64,000 nt of DNA. Origin: Rhizobium redzepovicii (GTDB lineage Bacteria; Pseudomonadota; Alphaproteobacteria; Rhizobiales; Rhizobiaceae). Each line of letters starts with the position of its first letter. Within the stretch, counting starts at the first letter, position 1. The position numbers and the translations under genes were made by a program. The stretch spans positions 186,001 to 250,000 of the forward strand of contig NZ_JAILYH010000008.1 in the NCBI RefSeq assembly GCF_019793435.1, given 5' to 3'. Shown here one piece after another: positions 55,920 to 64,000 of the stretch. A model generated the notes under the pieces. That model was not told the origin of the DNA. It ran no database searches and saw only the letters and a list, made by a program, of their open reading frames with translations.

Positions 55920-57314
55920 TCAATGCGAAATCGCCTTGTTGATATCCTCGGTCATCTTCTTCGCGTCACCGAGCAGCATCATCGTGCCGTCCTTATAGAA
56001 CAGCGTATTGTCGATGCCGGCATAACCGGAGCCGAGCGAGCGCTTGACGAAAAGGCAGGTCTTTGCCCGGTCGACGTCGAGGATCGGCATGCCGTAGATC
56101 GGCGAGGTCTTGTCGTCGCGCGCCGCCGGATTGGTGACGTCGTTGGCGCCGATGACATAGGCGACGTCGGCCTGGGCAAATTCCGAATTGATGTCCTCGA
56201 GCTCGAAGACCTCGTCGTAGGGAACATTGGCTTCGGCGAGCAGCACGTTCATATGGCCGGGCATGCGGCCGGCGACCGGATGGATCGCATATTTCACTTC
56301 GACACCGTTCTTCTTCAGATTGTCGGCGAGTTCGCGCAGCGCATGCTGGGCCTGGGCGACCGCCATACCGTATCCCGGCACGATGATGACCTTCGATGCA
56401 TTGGCCATCAGATAGGCCGCATCCTCGGCCGAGCCGAGCTTGACCGTCTTGTCTGAGGTGTCGGGGCCGCTGGACGCCGTCTCGCCGCCGAAACCGCCGA
56501 GGATGACCGAGACGAAGGAACGGTTCATGCCCTTGCACATGATGTAGGAGAGGATCGCGCCGGACGAACCGACAAGCGCGCCGGTGATGATCAGTGCGAG
56601 ATTGCCGAGCGTGAAGCCGATGCCGGCCGCAGCCCAGCCGGAATAGGAATTCAGCATCGAGACGACGACGGGCATATCGGCGCCGCCGATCGGCACGATC
56701 AACAGAACGCCGAGCGCCAGCGACAGCGCCACCACGGCCCAGAAATCGAAATGGCTTTCGGTGGCGGCCAACCCGATGATGAACAGCACGATCAGCACCA
56801 GCAGCGCCGCATTGATCACATGCCGGTAAGGCAGCATGATCGGCTTGCCGGACATGCGCCCGTCAAGTTTCAGGAAGGCGATGATCGAACCGGTGAAGGT
56901 CAGCGCACCGATGGCGACGCCGAGCGCCATTTCGACCCGCGCTTCGGTGTGAATCTGGCCGATTTCGCCGATGCCGAAGGAGGCGGGGGTATAGAGCGCC
57001 GAGGCCGCGACCAAGACGGCCGCGAGACCGACCAGCGAATGGAAACCGGCAACGAGCTGGGGCATCGAGGTCATGGCGATGGTGCGGGCGACATAGGCGC
57101 CGACGCTGCCGCCGATGGCAAGGCCGAGGATGATCAGCACGAAACCGCCGAAATTCGGCGTCGCCAGCACCGGCGTCGTCAGGATGGCGATCCCCATGCC
57201 GATCATGCCGTAGAGATTGCCCTTGCGGCTGGTGGCTGGATGCGAGAGACCCCGAAGCGCCAGGATGAAGAGAACGCCGGAGACGAGGTAGAGGAAGGCT
57301 GCGATATTGGTCAT
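55920..57314 (-). CDS. pntB: NAD(P) transhydrogenase beta subunit (PntB)
   Basis: The protein is 464 residues with about nine transmembrane helices in the first 270 residues. An NADP(H)-binding domain III includes VIIVPGYGMAVAQAQHALREL and KYAIHPVAGRMPGHMNVLLAEANVPYD, and ends with VKRSLGSGYAGIDN. With PntA1/A2 it uses the proton gradient to reduce NADP+ with NADH. It is last of the operon pntA1-pntA2-pntB. Confidence 0.95.
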   Translation of the reverse strand: MTNIAAFLYLVSGVLFILALRGLSHPATSRKGNLYGMIGMGIAILTTPVLATPNFGGFVLIILGLAIGGSVGAYVARTIAMTSMPQLVAGFHSLVGLAAVLVAASALYTPASFGIGEIGQIHTEARVEMALGVAIGALTFTGSIIAFLKLDGRMSGKPIMLPYRHVINAALLVLIVLFIIGLAATESHFDFWAVVALSLALGVLLIVPIGGADMPVVVSMLNSYSGWAAAGIGFTLGNLALIITGALVGSSGAILSYIMCKGMNRSFVSVILGGFGGETASSGPDTSDKTVKLGSAEDAAYLMANASKVIIVPGYGMAVAQAQHALRELADNLKKNGVEVKYAIHPVAGRMPGHMNVLLAEANVPYDEVFELEDINSEFAQADVAYVIGANDVTNPAARDDKTSPIYGMPILDVDRAKTCLFVKRSLGSGYAGIDNTLFYKDGTMMLLGDAKKMTEDINKAISH

Positions 57315-57321
57315 CGGTTCC

Positions 57322-57720
57322 TCACCGGTCTTTCTTGCGGTACATCGAGAGCATTCGCTGCGTCACGAGGAAACCGCCGAAAATGTTCACCGAGACGAGC
57401 ACGAGGGCGACGAAGCCGAAGCCGGTCGCAAGCCCGCTTGTCGAGATGCCGACCGCCAGAAGCGCGCCGACGACGATGACGGAGGAGATCGCATTGGTAA
57501 CAGCCATCAGGGGCGTATGCAGCGCCGGCGTCACCGACCATACGACGTAATAACCGACGAAGATCGACAAGACGAAGATCGCCAGCTGGAAGACGAAGGG
57601 ATCGATCGCCCCGCCGGTCGCAGCGCTGGCCGCTTCCGGTGCATGGGCCGCCGCCGTGACGACAGCGGTGACCGCCTGGTCGAGCTGCTCCAGCGCTTTG
57701 TCCATTGCTTCACTGGCCAT
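57322..57720 (-). CDS. pntA2: NAD(P) transhydrogenase alpha subunit part 2 (membrane part)
   Basis: The protein is 132 residues with three helices (VFQLAIFVLSIFVGYYVVWSV; AVTNAISSVIVVGALLAVG; FGFVALVLVSVNIFGGFLVTQRML). It corresponds to the C-terminal membrane part of PntA in the split, three-subunit alphaproteobacterial enzyme. Its start touches the pntA1 stop. Confidence 0.93.
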   Translation of the reverse strand: MASEAMDKALEQLDQAVTAVVTAAAHAPEAASAATGGAIDPFVFQLAIFVLSIFVGYYVVWSVTPALHTPLMAVTNAISSVIVVGALLAVGISTSGLATGFGFVALVLVSVNIFGGFLVTQRMLSMYRKKDR

Positions 57721-58868
57721 CAGAGATCTCCCTTCTTCGCGCCGCCGAAGGCGGGATGCACCACGTCGCCGGCATAGGTCAGCATCGTCGCCTTGACGAG
57801 TTCGTCGTCGAGGTTGACGACCACGCTCCGGCCCTCCTTGTTGACCATGGTCTCGAGGAAGGTGACGAGGTTCTTGGCGTAGAGCGCCGAAGCGCTGGCC
57901 GCGACCCGGCCCGGCATGTTGGCAAAACCGATCACCTTGACGCCGTCGACATCGGCGATCTCGCCGGCAACGACGCCCTCGATATTGCCGCCGCGCTCGA
58001 CCGCAAGGTCGACGGCGACCGCGCCGGGTTTCATCGCAGCGAGCATGGCGCGCGAAACGAGCCGAGGCGCCGCGCGGCCGGGGATCAGCGCGGTGGTGAT
58101 GACGATATCCTGCTTGGCGATATGTTCGGCCACCAGCGCTGCCTGCTTTGCCTGATAGTCGGCGGACATTTCCTTGGCGTAACCCCCGGCCGTTTCCGCC
58201 GCCTTGAACTCCTCATCCTCGACGGCGATGAACTTGGCGCCGAGCGAGGCGACTTGCTCCTTGGCGGCCGGGCGTACGTCGGTGGCCGAAACCGCAGCAC
58301 CCAGGCGCCGCGCCGTGGCGATCGCCTGAAGACCGGCGACGCCGGCACCCATGACGAAGACCTTGGCGGCCGGCACGGTGCCGGCAGCCGTCATCATCAT
58401 CGGCATGGCACGGTCATAAACCGCCGCCGCCTCGATGACGGCCTGATAGCCGGCGAGATTGGCCTGGGACGACAGCACATCCATGGACTGGGCGCGGGTA
58501 ATGCGCGGCATCAGTTCCATCGCAAAAGCCGAAAGACCGGCGCTGGCAAGAGCGGCGATCGCTTCGTCATTGCCATAGGGATCCATGATGGCGATGACCA
58601 CGGCGCCGCTTTTATAGCCTGTAATTTCCTGTGCGGTCGGGCGGCGCACCTTCAGCACGACGTCGGCGGAGGCTGCATCGGCAGAACTGCCGATCCTGGC
58701 GCCGGCTGCCTCGAACTCTCCGTCTGGAACGCGCGACGCCGCACCGGCACCGGCTTCGACGACGACGTCGAAGCCGAAACTCTTCATTTTTTTCACGGTC
58801 TCGGCGGAGGCCGCGACACGCGTCTCCTCGCCCGCAATTTCCCTTGCAACGAAAACGATATTGCCCAA
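57720..58868 (-). CDS. pntA1: NAD(P) transhydrogenase alpha subunit part 1 (NAD-binding part)
   Basis: The protein is 382 residues, with NAD(H)-binding domain I motifs KVFVMGAGVAGLQAIATARRLGA and the mobile-loop region. The best start is TTG at 58868 (MGNIVFVAREIAGEETRVAA), because GGAGGAGGGGG lies a few bases upstream and the family begins with this sequence. The longer ORF adds 52 unrelated residues. Confidence 0.94.
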   Translation of the reverse strand: MGNIVFVAREIAGEETRVAASAETVKKMKSFGFDVVVEAGAGAASRVPDGEFEAAGARIGSSADAASADVVLKVRRPTAQEITGYKSGAVVIAIMDPYGNDEAIAALASAGLSAFAMELMPRITRAQSMDVLSSQANLAGYQAVIEAAAVYDRAMPMMMTAAGTVPAAKVFVMGAGVAGLQAIATARRLGAAVSATDVRPAAKEQVASLGAKFIAVEDEEFKAAETAGGYAKEMSADYQAKQAALVAEHIAKQDIVITTALIPGRAAPRLVSRAMLAAMKPGAVAVDLAVERGGNIEGVVAGEIADVDGVKVIGFANMPGRVAASASALYAKNLVTFLETMVNKEGRSVVVNLDDELVKATMLTYAGDVVHPAFGGAKKGDL

Positions 58869-58990
58869 CTGCCCCCTCCTCCGGGTCAGCCAGACCGCCG
58901 CAGGCTTCCCTGCGCAGGCCAAGCACCTAAAGCATGTCGTGCAAAACTGTCTGGCAGCCCTGCGATAACGATATGCGAGAAAATAAAGAC

Positions 58991-59034
58991 CTGAAGCGCG
59001 AAGAGCCAATCTGAAAGATCGCAACGCGCTTCAG
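58991..59034. repeat. Inverted repeat CTGAAGCGCG...CGCGCTTCAG
   Basis: A perfect ten-base inverted repeat with a 24-base loop lies between coxIV-like and pntA1. It is similar in its GCGCG-TTC character to the other palindromes of this window and is probably a dispersed element. Confidence 0.5.
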
Positions 59035-59071
59035 TCACAAAGCTTCGGCGAAGCCCTCCCTTTTGCCGCGC

Positions 59072-59296
59072 TCAGCGGAACAGGAAGACGCCGACAGCGA
59101 GTAGAATGATGAAGACGAGGAGGCCGCCGAGAAGGCCAGCGCCGCCAAAGAAACCGGCGGTCATCGCAAGCAGGAGGACGATGAGAAGCATCGAGCCGTA
59201 TTTGGTGGCAGTGATGAACATGTCGTAGGTCTTTTCATGTTCTTTGTAATCCATCGGCGCGCCGGTCTCGACCGGTCCGGTATGATGTTCGGCCAT
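59072..59296 (-). CDS. aa3-type cytochrome c oxidase subunit IV family protein
   Basis: The protein is 74 residues. The N terminus MAEHHTGPVETGAPMDYKEHEKTYDMFI is the CoxIV (PF07835) signature. Two helices follow (YGSMLLIVLLLAMTAG and GGLLVFIILLAVGVFLFR). It is a small accessory subunit of aa3 oxidase found in alphaproteobacteria. It is transcribed toward the pnt operon 200 bases away, which links it to energy metabolism. The longer ORF start at 59497 is rejected. Confidence 0.85.
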   Translation of the reverse strand: MAEHHTGPVETGAPMDYKEHEKTYDMFITATKYGSMLLIVLLLAMTAGFFGGAGLLGGLLVFIILLAVGVFLFR

Positions 59297-59483
59297 AAAA
59301 ATATCGTCTCCCTGAAATGCCTCTGCGCTGCCTGATTCCCTCGGCTGGCGAGGGAAATCCCTGCTTGCAGGAATTACACAATGACAGCCGAAAGCGCAAT
59401 CCATGAGAATGCCGCAGCTCATGCATGTCGCCCGGAAGTGTGCAGCGGTTCCGGAAGAACGACATGCATCAAAACAAAGGGCT

Positions 59484-59524
59484 AAAGCGCGTCGCATGAA
59501 TCAGATTTGATGCGACGCGCTTTT
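59484..59524. repeat. Long palindrome AAAGCGCGTCGCAT...ATGCGACGCGCTTT
   Basis: A perfect 14-base inverted repeat with a 12-base loop is flanked by T on the right and CTA on the left. It looks like a dispersed rhizobial intergenic palindrome; it could also act as a terminator. Confidence 0.6.
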
Positions 59525-59552
59525 AGGCTTCAAAACCACCTATTCCCAGGCG

Positions 59553-59600
59553 AAAAAAGCATGAGGGACGACGACTGCGGATAGTGTCGTCGCCCCTCAT
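59553..59600 (-). terminator. Rho-independent terminator of the FeeM-like gene
   Basis: Read on the minus strand, ATGAGGG-GCGACGAC pairs with GTCGTCGTCCCTCAT across a ten-base loop, then GCTTTTTTCG follows. It lies 40 bases after the stop. Confidence 0.85.
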
Positions 59601-59639
59601 TGTTCTCACTCTGATGCTCTCTCGGTGAGAGAACAGAAA

Positions 59640-60392
59640 TCAGAGCGGCAGGTCGGTGCCGAGTTCGCCTTGCGGCACGAAGCGCGCTGTCGGAATGATG
59701 GTGAGCGGCGGCAAGGTGTCGTTGGGATTGCGTGAAAACATCATGCGCTGCTCGCTGGCGCTGGAAATGAAGAAGGGATAGCGCGTCAGCAGCTTGCGCC
59801 CGACCTCGATCACATTCGTCGCCATCAGCGTCATGTCGATGCCGTAATTCTTCGCCAGCCGGCCGGGCACGACCGTATCGGCATAGAAGACGCGCTTGTA
59901 GAAGGCCGCATGCGGCGGCCGGACAAACTGAAGAACGCGGTCCGCGCGGAAATACGCCGCTGCCACGATGGTCGGCCGCAGCGTCAGATAGGGAACCCAC
60001 GGCAGATCGGTGGTGAGCTCGGGGTCGGCGGCGAAACGCGCCGGATCGATCAGTGTCAGCCCCGCATCCAGAAGCTCATCCATCGCCTCCGGAAAGGCGC
60101 CGCCGGATTGGCTGAGGCGATGCTCCGGTGTCACATAATGAACCCGGATGGTGCTGACCAATTCCCCATAATAGTACAGGCCGAAGATATAGGCGTGACT
60201 GTCGAAATCGCTATCGTCCAGCAGCCCTTTCGGGGCGAGCGCGAGCACGTCGTGAGCCTTATAGGCCTTGTAGCGCAGGCGTTCCACCTGCTCCATGTCT
60301 TCGCTGCTTTCGACGCGACGATACTCGACATGATCCAAAACTTCCAAAATTTTCGCGCTGAAATCGCTACGCTTGAACAGTGTCTCTGACAT
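59640..60392 (-). CDS. FeeM-like N-acyl amino acid synthase (GNAT/autoinducer-synthase fold)
   Basis: The protein is 250 residues. ERLRYKAYKAHDVLAL, DDSDFDSHAYIFGLYYYGELVSTIRVHYV and LPWVPYLTLRPTIVAAAYFRADRVLQFVRPPHAAFYKRVF are family-like blocks of the long-chain N-acyl amino acid synthases, which join an acyl-ACP chain to an amino acid. The LuxI Arg/Trp/Asp core is not present in the usual form, so a homoserine-lactone synthase is unlikely. The gene is monocistronic with its own terminator and has a CtrA-like box 17 bases before the start. Confidence 0.72.
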   Translation of the reverse strand: MSETLFKRSDFSAKILEVLDHVEYRRVESSEDMEQVERLRYKAYKAHDVLALAPKGLLDDSDFDSHAYIFGLYYYGELVSTIRVHYVTPEHRLSQSGGAFPEAMDELLDAGLTLIDPARFAADPELTTDLPWVPYLTLRPTIVAAAYFRADRVLQFVRPPHAAFYKRVFYADTVVPGRLAKNYGIDMTLMATNVIEVGRKLLTRYPFFISSASEQRMMFSRNPNDTLPPLTIIPTARFVPQGELGTDLPL

Positions 60393-60408
60393 TCTCTCGA
60401 TCCGCTCG

Positions 60409-60423
60409 TTAACGGATCATTAA
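60409..60423. promoter_or_regulatory. CtrA-type box TTAA-N7-TTAA
   Basis: TTAACGGATCATTAA matches the TTAA-N7-TTAA core of the cell-cycle regulator CtrA. It lies in the leader of the FeeM-like gene. A 15-base match can occur by chance, more so in AT-rich DNA. Confidence 0.4.
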
Positions 60424-60535
60424 TCATATGCCGGCGAGATTTAGGCAAGGAAATCCGATAATTCGGCCCGTTTATAAAGTATTAAGGTTAACGGCGCGGA
60501 GGAGTGTCAGTGGAAAAGCGGCCGTAGCGGAGCGC

Positions 60536-62839
60536 TCAGGCGACCTTGTTGCGTCGGCGTTGAACGGGTCGGCGGCCGATGCCCTGCTGCAAGAGCGGGA
60601 TATTCTGGGAAGGCACCGGCTGAGAGAAAACATAGCCTTGCACCAGATCGGTGCTGCGGTGTTTGTTGAGCAGGGCGAGCTGCTCTTCGGTCTCGACACC
60701 CTCGATGACGATCTTCAGCCCCAGTTCACGGGCGAGATGGACCGTGCCGCGCAGCAGCTTGAGGCGGCGGGTATCCTCGACGATATTGCGGACGAAGGAG
60801 CGGTCGATCTTGACGATATCAAGCGGCAGCGTGTCGAGATAGCTGAGACTGGAGAAGCCGGTCCCGAAATCGTCGATGGCGATGGTGATGCCGCGGGCCC
60901 TGAGCTCCGCCAGGATGGCACGCACGGCCGCCGGCTCGTCGATCAGACAGCTTTCTGTGACTTCGAGATGCAGCCGCGCCGCATCGAGGCCGGAATGAGC
61001 AAGCGCGTCGGCGACCAGCTGGAGGATGTCGGCATCCCTGAGGTCCCGAGCCGAGAGGTTGACCGAGACCGCGATATGGTCCGGCCAGTTCATGCATTCG
61101 CTGCAGGCCTTGAACAGGACGAAGCGGGTGATGTCGGAGATGATGCCCATATCCTCGGCAAGCCGGATGAAGACATCGGGCGGGATCGATCCCTTCTCCG
61201 GATGCACCCAGCGCGCCAAGGCCTCGGCGCATTCGATTCGTGAACCGTCGGCCCGGAACATCGGCTGGAAGACCAGATGCAGCGCCTGCGCGGAAACCGC
61301 GTCACGCAGATCCGCTTTCAGCTTCTGCTGTTCGATGTAGCGGCCGTCCATCTCCCGCTCGAAGCCTGATATGCCGCCCTTGAAGCGCGACTTGCTTTCG
61401 AACAGGGCAAGATCCGCCTTGACGCTCCATTCGTCCATCGCGAAGGCAGTGCTTTCGAGGATGGCGTAACCTGCGCTGAGCGAAACGAGGAAGGTCAGCT
61501 CATCGACCTCATAATGACCCTGGATCGCCGCGTGTACGCGGCGGATCTCGATGTCGAGCGAGGCCGGCTCCTTCGCATGCGGGAAGAACAGGATGAACTG
61601 GTCGCCCATCAGCCGGCCGAGAATGGCGTTGCCGGAAGCCTGCTTGATGCGGGCGGCGATAGCGCAGAGCAGATGGTCGCCGGTGACATGGCCGCGCATG
61701 TCGTTGACATGTTTGAATTCGTCGATATCGAGAACCATGAAGCCGAGCGGCCCGGACTTCCTCTGATGTTTGGCGAGATAGTCCTGCACCAGCTGCCCGA
61801 AATATTCCCGGTTCGGCAGACCGGTCAGCGCATCGAAGCGGACCATATGCATGATCTTCTGCTCCGCCTTGACACGGCTCGACACGTCTTCGAAGATCAG
61901 TACGGCGCCGCCATCGGCTCTCCGGCTGGCGGAGAATTCCAGCGACAGGCCCTCGGGAAAATGAACGAGCGTGCGCGACAGGTTACCTTCGGCGACCTGG
62001 GTGAGCTGACGCAGGATGAGCTCCGGCTGCGAGGCGTCCATGAAGCTGTAGCGCGCGCCGTAACGCAGGACGGCGCCGAGGTCGCGGTCCTTTAACCGCT
62101 CCGGCGCGCCGATCTTCAGAAGCTCGCAGGCCTTGCGATTGACGACCTGGATCCGGTTTTCGGCATCGACCATGACGAGGCCATGCGGCATATTGTTCAG
62201 CGCCGTATCGAAACGGTCGGCGATGATGGTGATTTCCCGGCGCGCGATGACATTCTCATAAAGGAACTCGCGCACGCCGTTCGCCATGGCCCGCGTCGTC
62301 AGCCAGAAGGGAATGAGGAAGATCGACAGCAGGCCACGATAGAAGTCCAGCGCCATCAGGCTGCAGACGATCATCGGCAGACAGCAGGAGAAGGTCTGCA
62401 GGTCGACCGCCAGGCGCGAACCGTAGTTGCGGCCGACGACGGAAACCATGGTCGCCATGGTGACGGCAATGCAGGCAAGCTCGGCAAAGGAATCGTGCAC
62501 GACGAAGATGGCGTAGCCGCTGGCGAGGCCGAGCAGAGCGGTGGTGCAGGCCGCACCGGCAACCAGGATCCGCTCCCAACGCTCGATCCCGGCGTGCGAC
62601 AGGCGCTCCTTGTCGACCTGGTCGAACCGCCGGAAGACAAACATGCGGACGCAGAAGACCAGGAGGAAGGCGGCGGCCAGCAGGATGTAGACGAAGGATT
62701 GGGTCTTGGCGGCGACGGCCAGGCATGTCGCGACGTGCACGATCACGCCAGCAAGAAGCGTCATGCGGTTCCCGGACAGGGAACTCACAAACGACAGATA
62801 CACATCTAAAGGGACCCTGTTCGGGTTATCTGGCTTCAT
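60536..62839 (-). CDS. Membrane GGDEF-EAL protein with degenerate GGDEF and intact EAL motifs
   Basis: The protein is 767 residues from ATG at 62839 (MKPDNPNRVPLDVYLSF). About six transmembrane helices lie in residues 25-190, then a PAS domain (IADRFDTALNNMPHGLVMVDAENRIQVVN), a GGDEF domain (FDALTGLPNREYFGQLVQD), and an EAL domain. The GGDEF motif reads MGDQF at 411-415, which departs from GGDEF at the first and fourth residues. The EAL side is complete: EAL at 539-541, NLSARDL, IDDFGTGFSSLSYL, EGVETEEQ. It should therefore degrade cyclic di-GMP, possibly with GTP-regulated activity. Confidence 0.9.
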   Translation of the reverse strand: MKPDNPNRVPLDVYLSFVSSLSGNRMTLLAGVIVHVATCLAVAAKTQSFVYILLAAAFLLVFCVRMFVFRRFDQVDKERLSHAGIERWERILVAGAACTTALLGLASGYAIFVVHDSFAELACIAVTMATMVSVVGRNYGSRLAVDLQTFSCCLPMIVCSLMALDFYRGLLSIFLIPFWLTTRAMANGVREFLYENVIARREITIIADRFDTALNNMPHGLVMVDAENRIQVVNRKACELLKIGAPERLKDRDLGAVLRYGARYSFMDASQPELILRQLTQVAEGNLSRTLVHFPEGLSLEFSASRRADGGAVLIFEDVSSRVKAEQKIMHMVRFDALTGLPNREYFGQLVQDYLAKHQRKSGPLGFMVLDIDEFKHVNDMRGHVTGDHLLCAIAARIKQASGNAILGRLMGDQFILFFPHAKEPASLDIEIRRVHAAIQGHYEVDELTFLVSLSAGYAILESTAFAMDEWSVKADLALFESKSRFKGGISGFEREMDGRYIEQQKLKADLRDAVSAQALHLVFQPMFRADGSRIECAEALARWVHPEKGSIPPDVFIRLAEDMGIISDITRFVLFKACSECMNWPDHIAVSVNLSARDLRDADILQLVADALAHSGLDAARLHLEVTESCLIDEPAAVRAILAELRARGITIAIDDFGTGFSSLSYLDTLPLDIVKIDRSFVRNIVEDTRRLKLLRGTVHLARELGLKIVIEGVETEEQLALLNKHRSTDLVQGYVFSQPVPSQNIPLLQQGIGRRPVQRRRNKVA

Positions 62840-62886
62840 CCACACTTTCCCTGTGCGCGGGAATTCTAAGCCCAACCCTTTAAAAA

Positions 62887-62905
62887 TTGATTTCAATGGA
62901 ATCAA
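62887..62905. promoter_or_regulatory. Inverted repeat TTGATTTC-AAT-GGAATCAA, candidate operator
   Basis: Seven of eight arm bases are symmetric, in the AT-rich region between the divergent GGDEF-EAL and TRAP-transporter genes. It could bind a GntR, LacI or similar dimeric repressor of the transporter. Bases 62906-63166 hold no gene that I recognise. Confidence 0.45.
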
Positions 62906-63166
62906 ACATTTGGTCAAATTTTCTAAAACCAGAGGATGAACCCTACAGCTTACACGCGTCAATGCAGCCTCTTGGCGAGATTATTGAAATTTTTTATCCA
63001 CGCCAGGGTTGTCTAATTATTATATGGTCACACGGTCCGGTCAGCGCATCTAAGACTATACTCCAAGCCGCGGCATTTATCCTTCCAATTTCGAAGGCCG
63101 TGGTCTACATCGATTGCAAGAGGGAAAGCTGCCGGAGAAACGGCAGGACAAGAACAAGGGAAACGA

Positions 63167-63706
63167 ATGTCGGGACTTCTGGCGGCAAGCCGGCTGATCG
63201 ATTCGGTCAGTCGGATCATGGGCAAACTTTCCGAATACATGGTGCTGTTCTGCTGTCTGATCAGCGCCGGAAACGCCATCGTCCGCTACGCCTTCAACTA
63301 CAGTTCGAACGGCTGGCTCGAGATCCAATGGTATCTCTTCGCCTTCGTCGTCATGCTCGGCGCCTCGCATGCGTTGCGCAACAATGAGCATGTCCGCGTC
63401 GACCTGATCTATGGTTCCGTGTCCGACAAAGCGAAGATCTGGATCGACATCGTCGGCCTCATCGTCTTTCTGATCCCGGTTTGCGTCTTCCTCACCTGGA
63501 TCTGCTGGCCCTTCTTCACGCTGTCCTACCAGCAGGGAGAAATATCGGGCAATGCCGGCGGGCTGATCCGCTGGCCCGTCAAGCTGATCCTGGTCGCCGG
63601 TTTCGCATTGCTCTCCCTTCAGGGCATTTCCGAGCTGATCAAGCGGATCGCCGCCCTGACCGGCCACATCCAGATCGACACGACATACGAAAAGCCGCTG
63701 CAATAG
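63167..63706 (+). CDS. dctQ: TRAP transporter small permease (DctQ)
   Basis: The protein is 179 residues with four helices. FCCLISAGNAIVRYAFNYSSNGWLEIQWYLFAFVVMLGASHALRNNEHVRVDL matches the DctQ signature (W-x-E-E/Q...G...L-x-x-x-x-H-V-x-V-D). It forms the membrane complex with DctM. The periplasmic DctP is not seen in the window and may follow dctM. Shine-Dalgarno AAGGGAAACGA. Confidence 0.92.
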   Translation: MSGLLAASRLIDSVSRIMGKLSEYMVLFCCLISAGNAIVRYAFNYSSNGWLEIQWYLFAFVVMLGASHALRNNEHVRVDLIYGSVSDKAKIWIDIVGLIVFLIPVCVFLTWICWPFFTLSYQQGEISGNAGGLIRWPVKLILVAGFALLSLQGISELIKRIAALTGHIQIDTTYEKPLQ

Positions 63707-63727
63707 CGCTCCCGGGGAGAAACGGAT

Positions 63728-64000
63728 TTGTTTGATTTCGGTATCATCCCGCCGGCGATGTTCCTGGGCATGGTCATCTTCATGCTCTACGGCTTTCCGG
63801 TCGCCTTCTCGCTGGCCGCCGTCGGCCTGTTTTTCGGCATCATCGGCATCGTCACCGGCCATTTCGGCGAAGTCTTCCTGCAGGCGCTGCCGCTTCGCTT
63901 CTTCGGCATCCTTTCCAACGACCTACTGCTCGCCATCCCCTTCTTCACCTTCATGGGGGCGGTGCTGGAGCGCTGCGGGCTGGCCGAAGACCTGCTCGAA
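63728..64000 (+). CDS. dctM: TRAP transporter large permease (DctM), N-terminal part
   Basis: The frame is open from a TTG at 63728 (after GGGGAGAAACGGA) to the window edge, giving 91 residues: MFDFGIIPPAMFLGMVIFML, then FPVAFSLAAVGLFFGIIGIV and LLAIPFFTFMGAVLERCGLAEDLL. This is the DctM family N terminus with alternating helices; the rest lies beyond the window. Confidence 0.9.
   Translation, partial: MFDFGIIPPAMFLGMVIFMLYGFPVAFSLAAVGLFFGIIGIVTGHFGEVFLQALPLRFFGILSNDLLLAIPFFTFMGAVLERCGLAEDLLE

Noticed and set aside
59297..59497. N-terminal extension of the CoxIV-like protein
   Set aside because: Cys-rich unrelated sequence without a ribosome-binding site; MAEHHTG is the family start.
59640..60392. 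LuxI-type homoserine-lactone synthase
   Set aside because: The conserved LuxI Arg/Phe/Trp and Asp/Glu pattern is not recognisable, while FeeM-type blocks are.

Overview
The window is GC-rich alphaproteobacterial chromosome, almost certainly a Rhizobium, and it most resembles the R. etli / R. leguminosarum group. This rests on recognised families and gene order, not on a database search. The clues are a RopA-type porin, CpdR next to tRNA-Val, an mmgR/suhB-type sRNA beside an inositol-monophosphatase-family gene, a ROSE thermometer before an Hsp20 gene, the glgPBCA-pgm-glgX operon and the soxBDAG operon. I see no insertion sequence, prophage, integrase or CRISPR array. The window reads as ordered core chromosome.

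Layout. 1-9.5 kb: end of an SBF-type transporter, Hsp20 with ROSE leader, alpha/beta hydrolase, HisN, sRNA, N-formylglutamate amidohydrolase, cpdR, tRNA-Val(GAC), porin, a secreted protein, a membrane-anchored SNase-like protein, MgtC and two small ORFs. 9.7-21 kb: a TerC/DUF475 membrane protein, a 56-aa ORF, the tripartite tricarboxylate transporter tctCBA, a periplasmic binding protein with a diverged carbamoyltransferase, a cyclase-TolB-TPR protein and a TctD/TctE-like two-component pair. 21.1-27.8 kb: a cassette of two transglutaminases flanking a circularly permuted ATP-grasp/alpha-E fusion. This is the least understood multi-gene system here. 27.9-29.1 kb: a stand-alone TadG-like von Willebrand protein.

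29.4-40.4 kb holds a complete glycogen operon (phosphorylase, branching enzyme, ADP-glucose pyrophosphorylase, synthase, phosphoglucomutase, debranching enzyme). A MaoC hydratase and a VOC protein follow, then heterotetrameric sarcosine oxidase (soxBDAG, minus strand). 47-52 kb is a signalling locus: a FecR-domain exported protein with a His/Asp-rich tail, convergent with a CHASE2 cyclase, which is divergent from a second cyclase carrying a periplasmic CxxCH haem-c motif. 52.2-55.9 kb: rpsU, a TPR lipoprotein, an HWE-type histidine kinase and a DUF992 protein. 55.9-59.3 kb: proton-translocating transhydrogenase (pntA1-A2-B) and an aa3 oxidase subunit IV. 59.6-64 kb: a FeeM-like acyltransferase with a CtrA-like box, a GGDEF(degenerate)-EAL protein and the start of a TRAP transporter (dctQ, partial dctM).

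Themes: three class III nucleotide cyclases in 35 kb, several post-transcriptional or promoter-level control elements, and a large share of transport, storage and redox genes. Start codons were moved inward from the longest ORF wherever a Shine-Dalgarno or family alignment favoured it; these choices are stated per gene.
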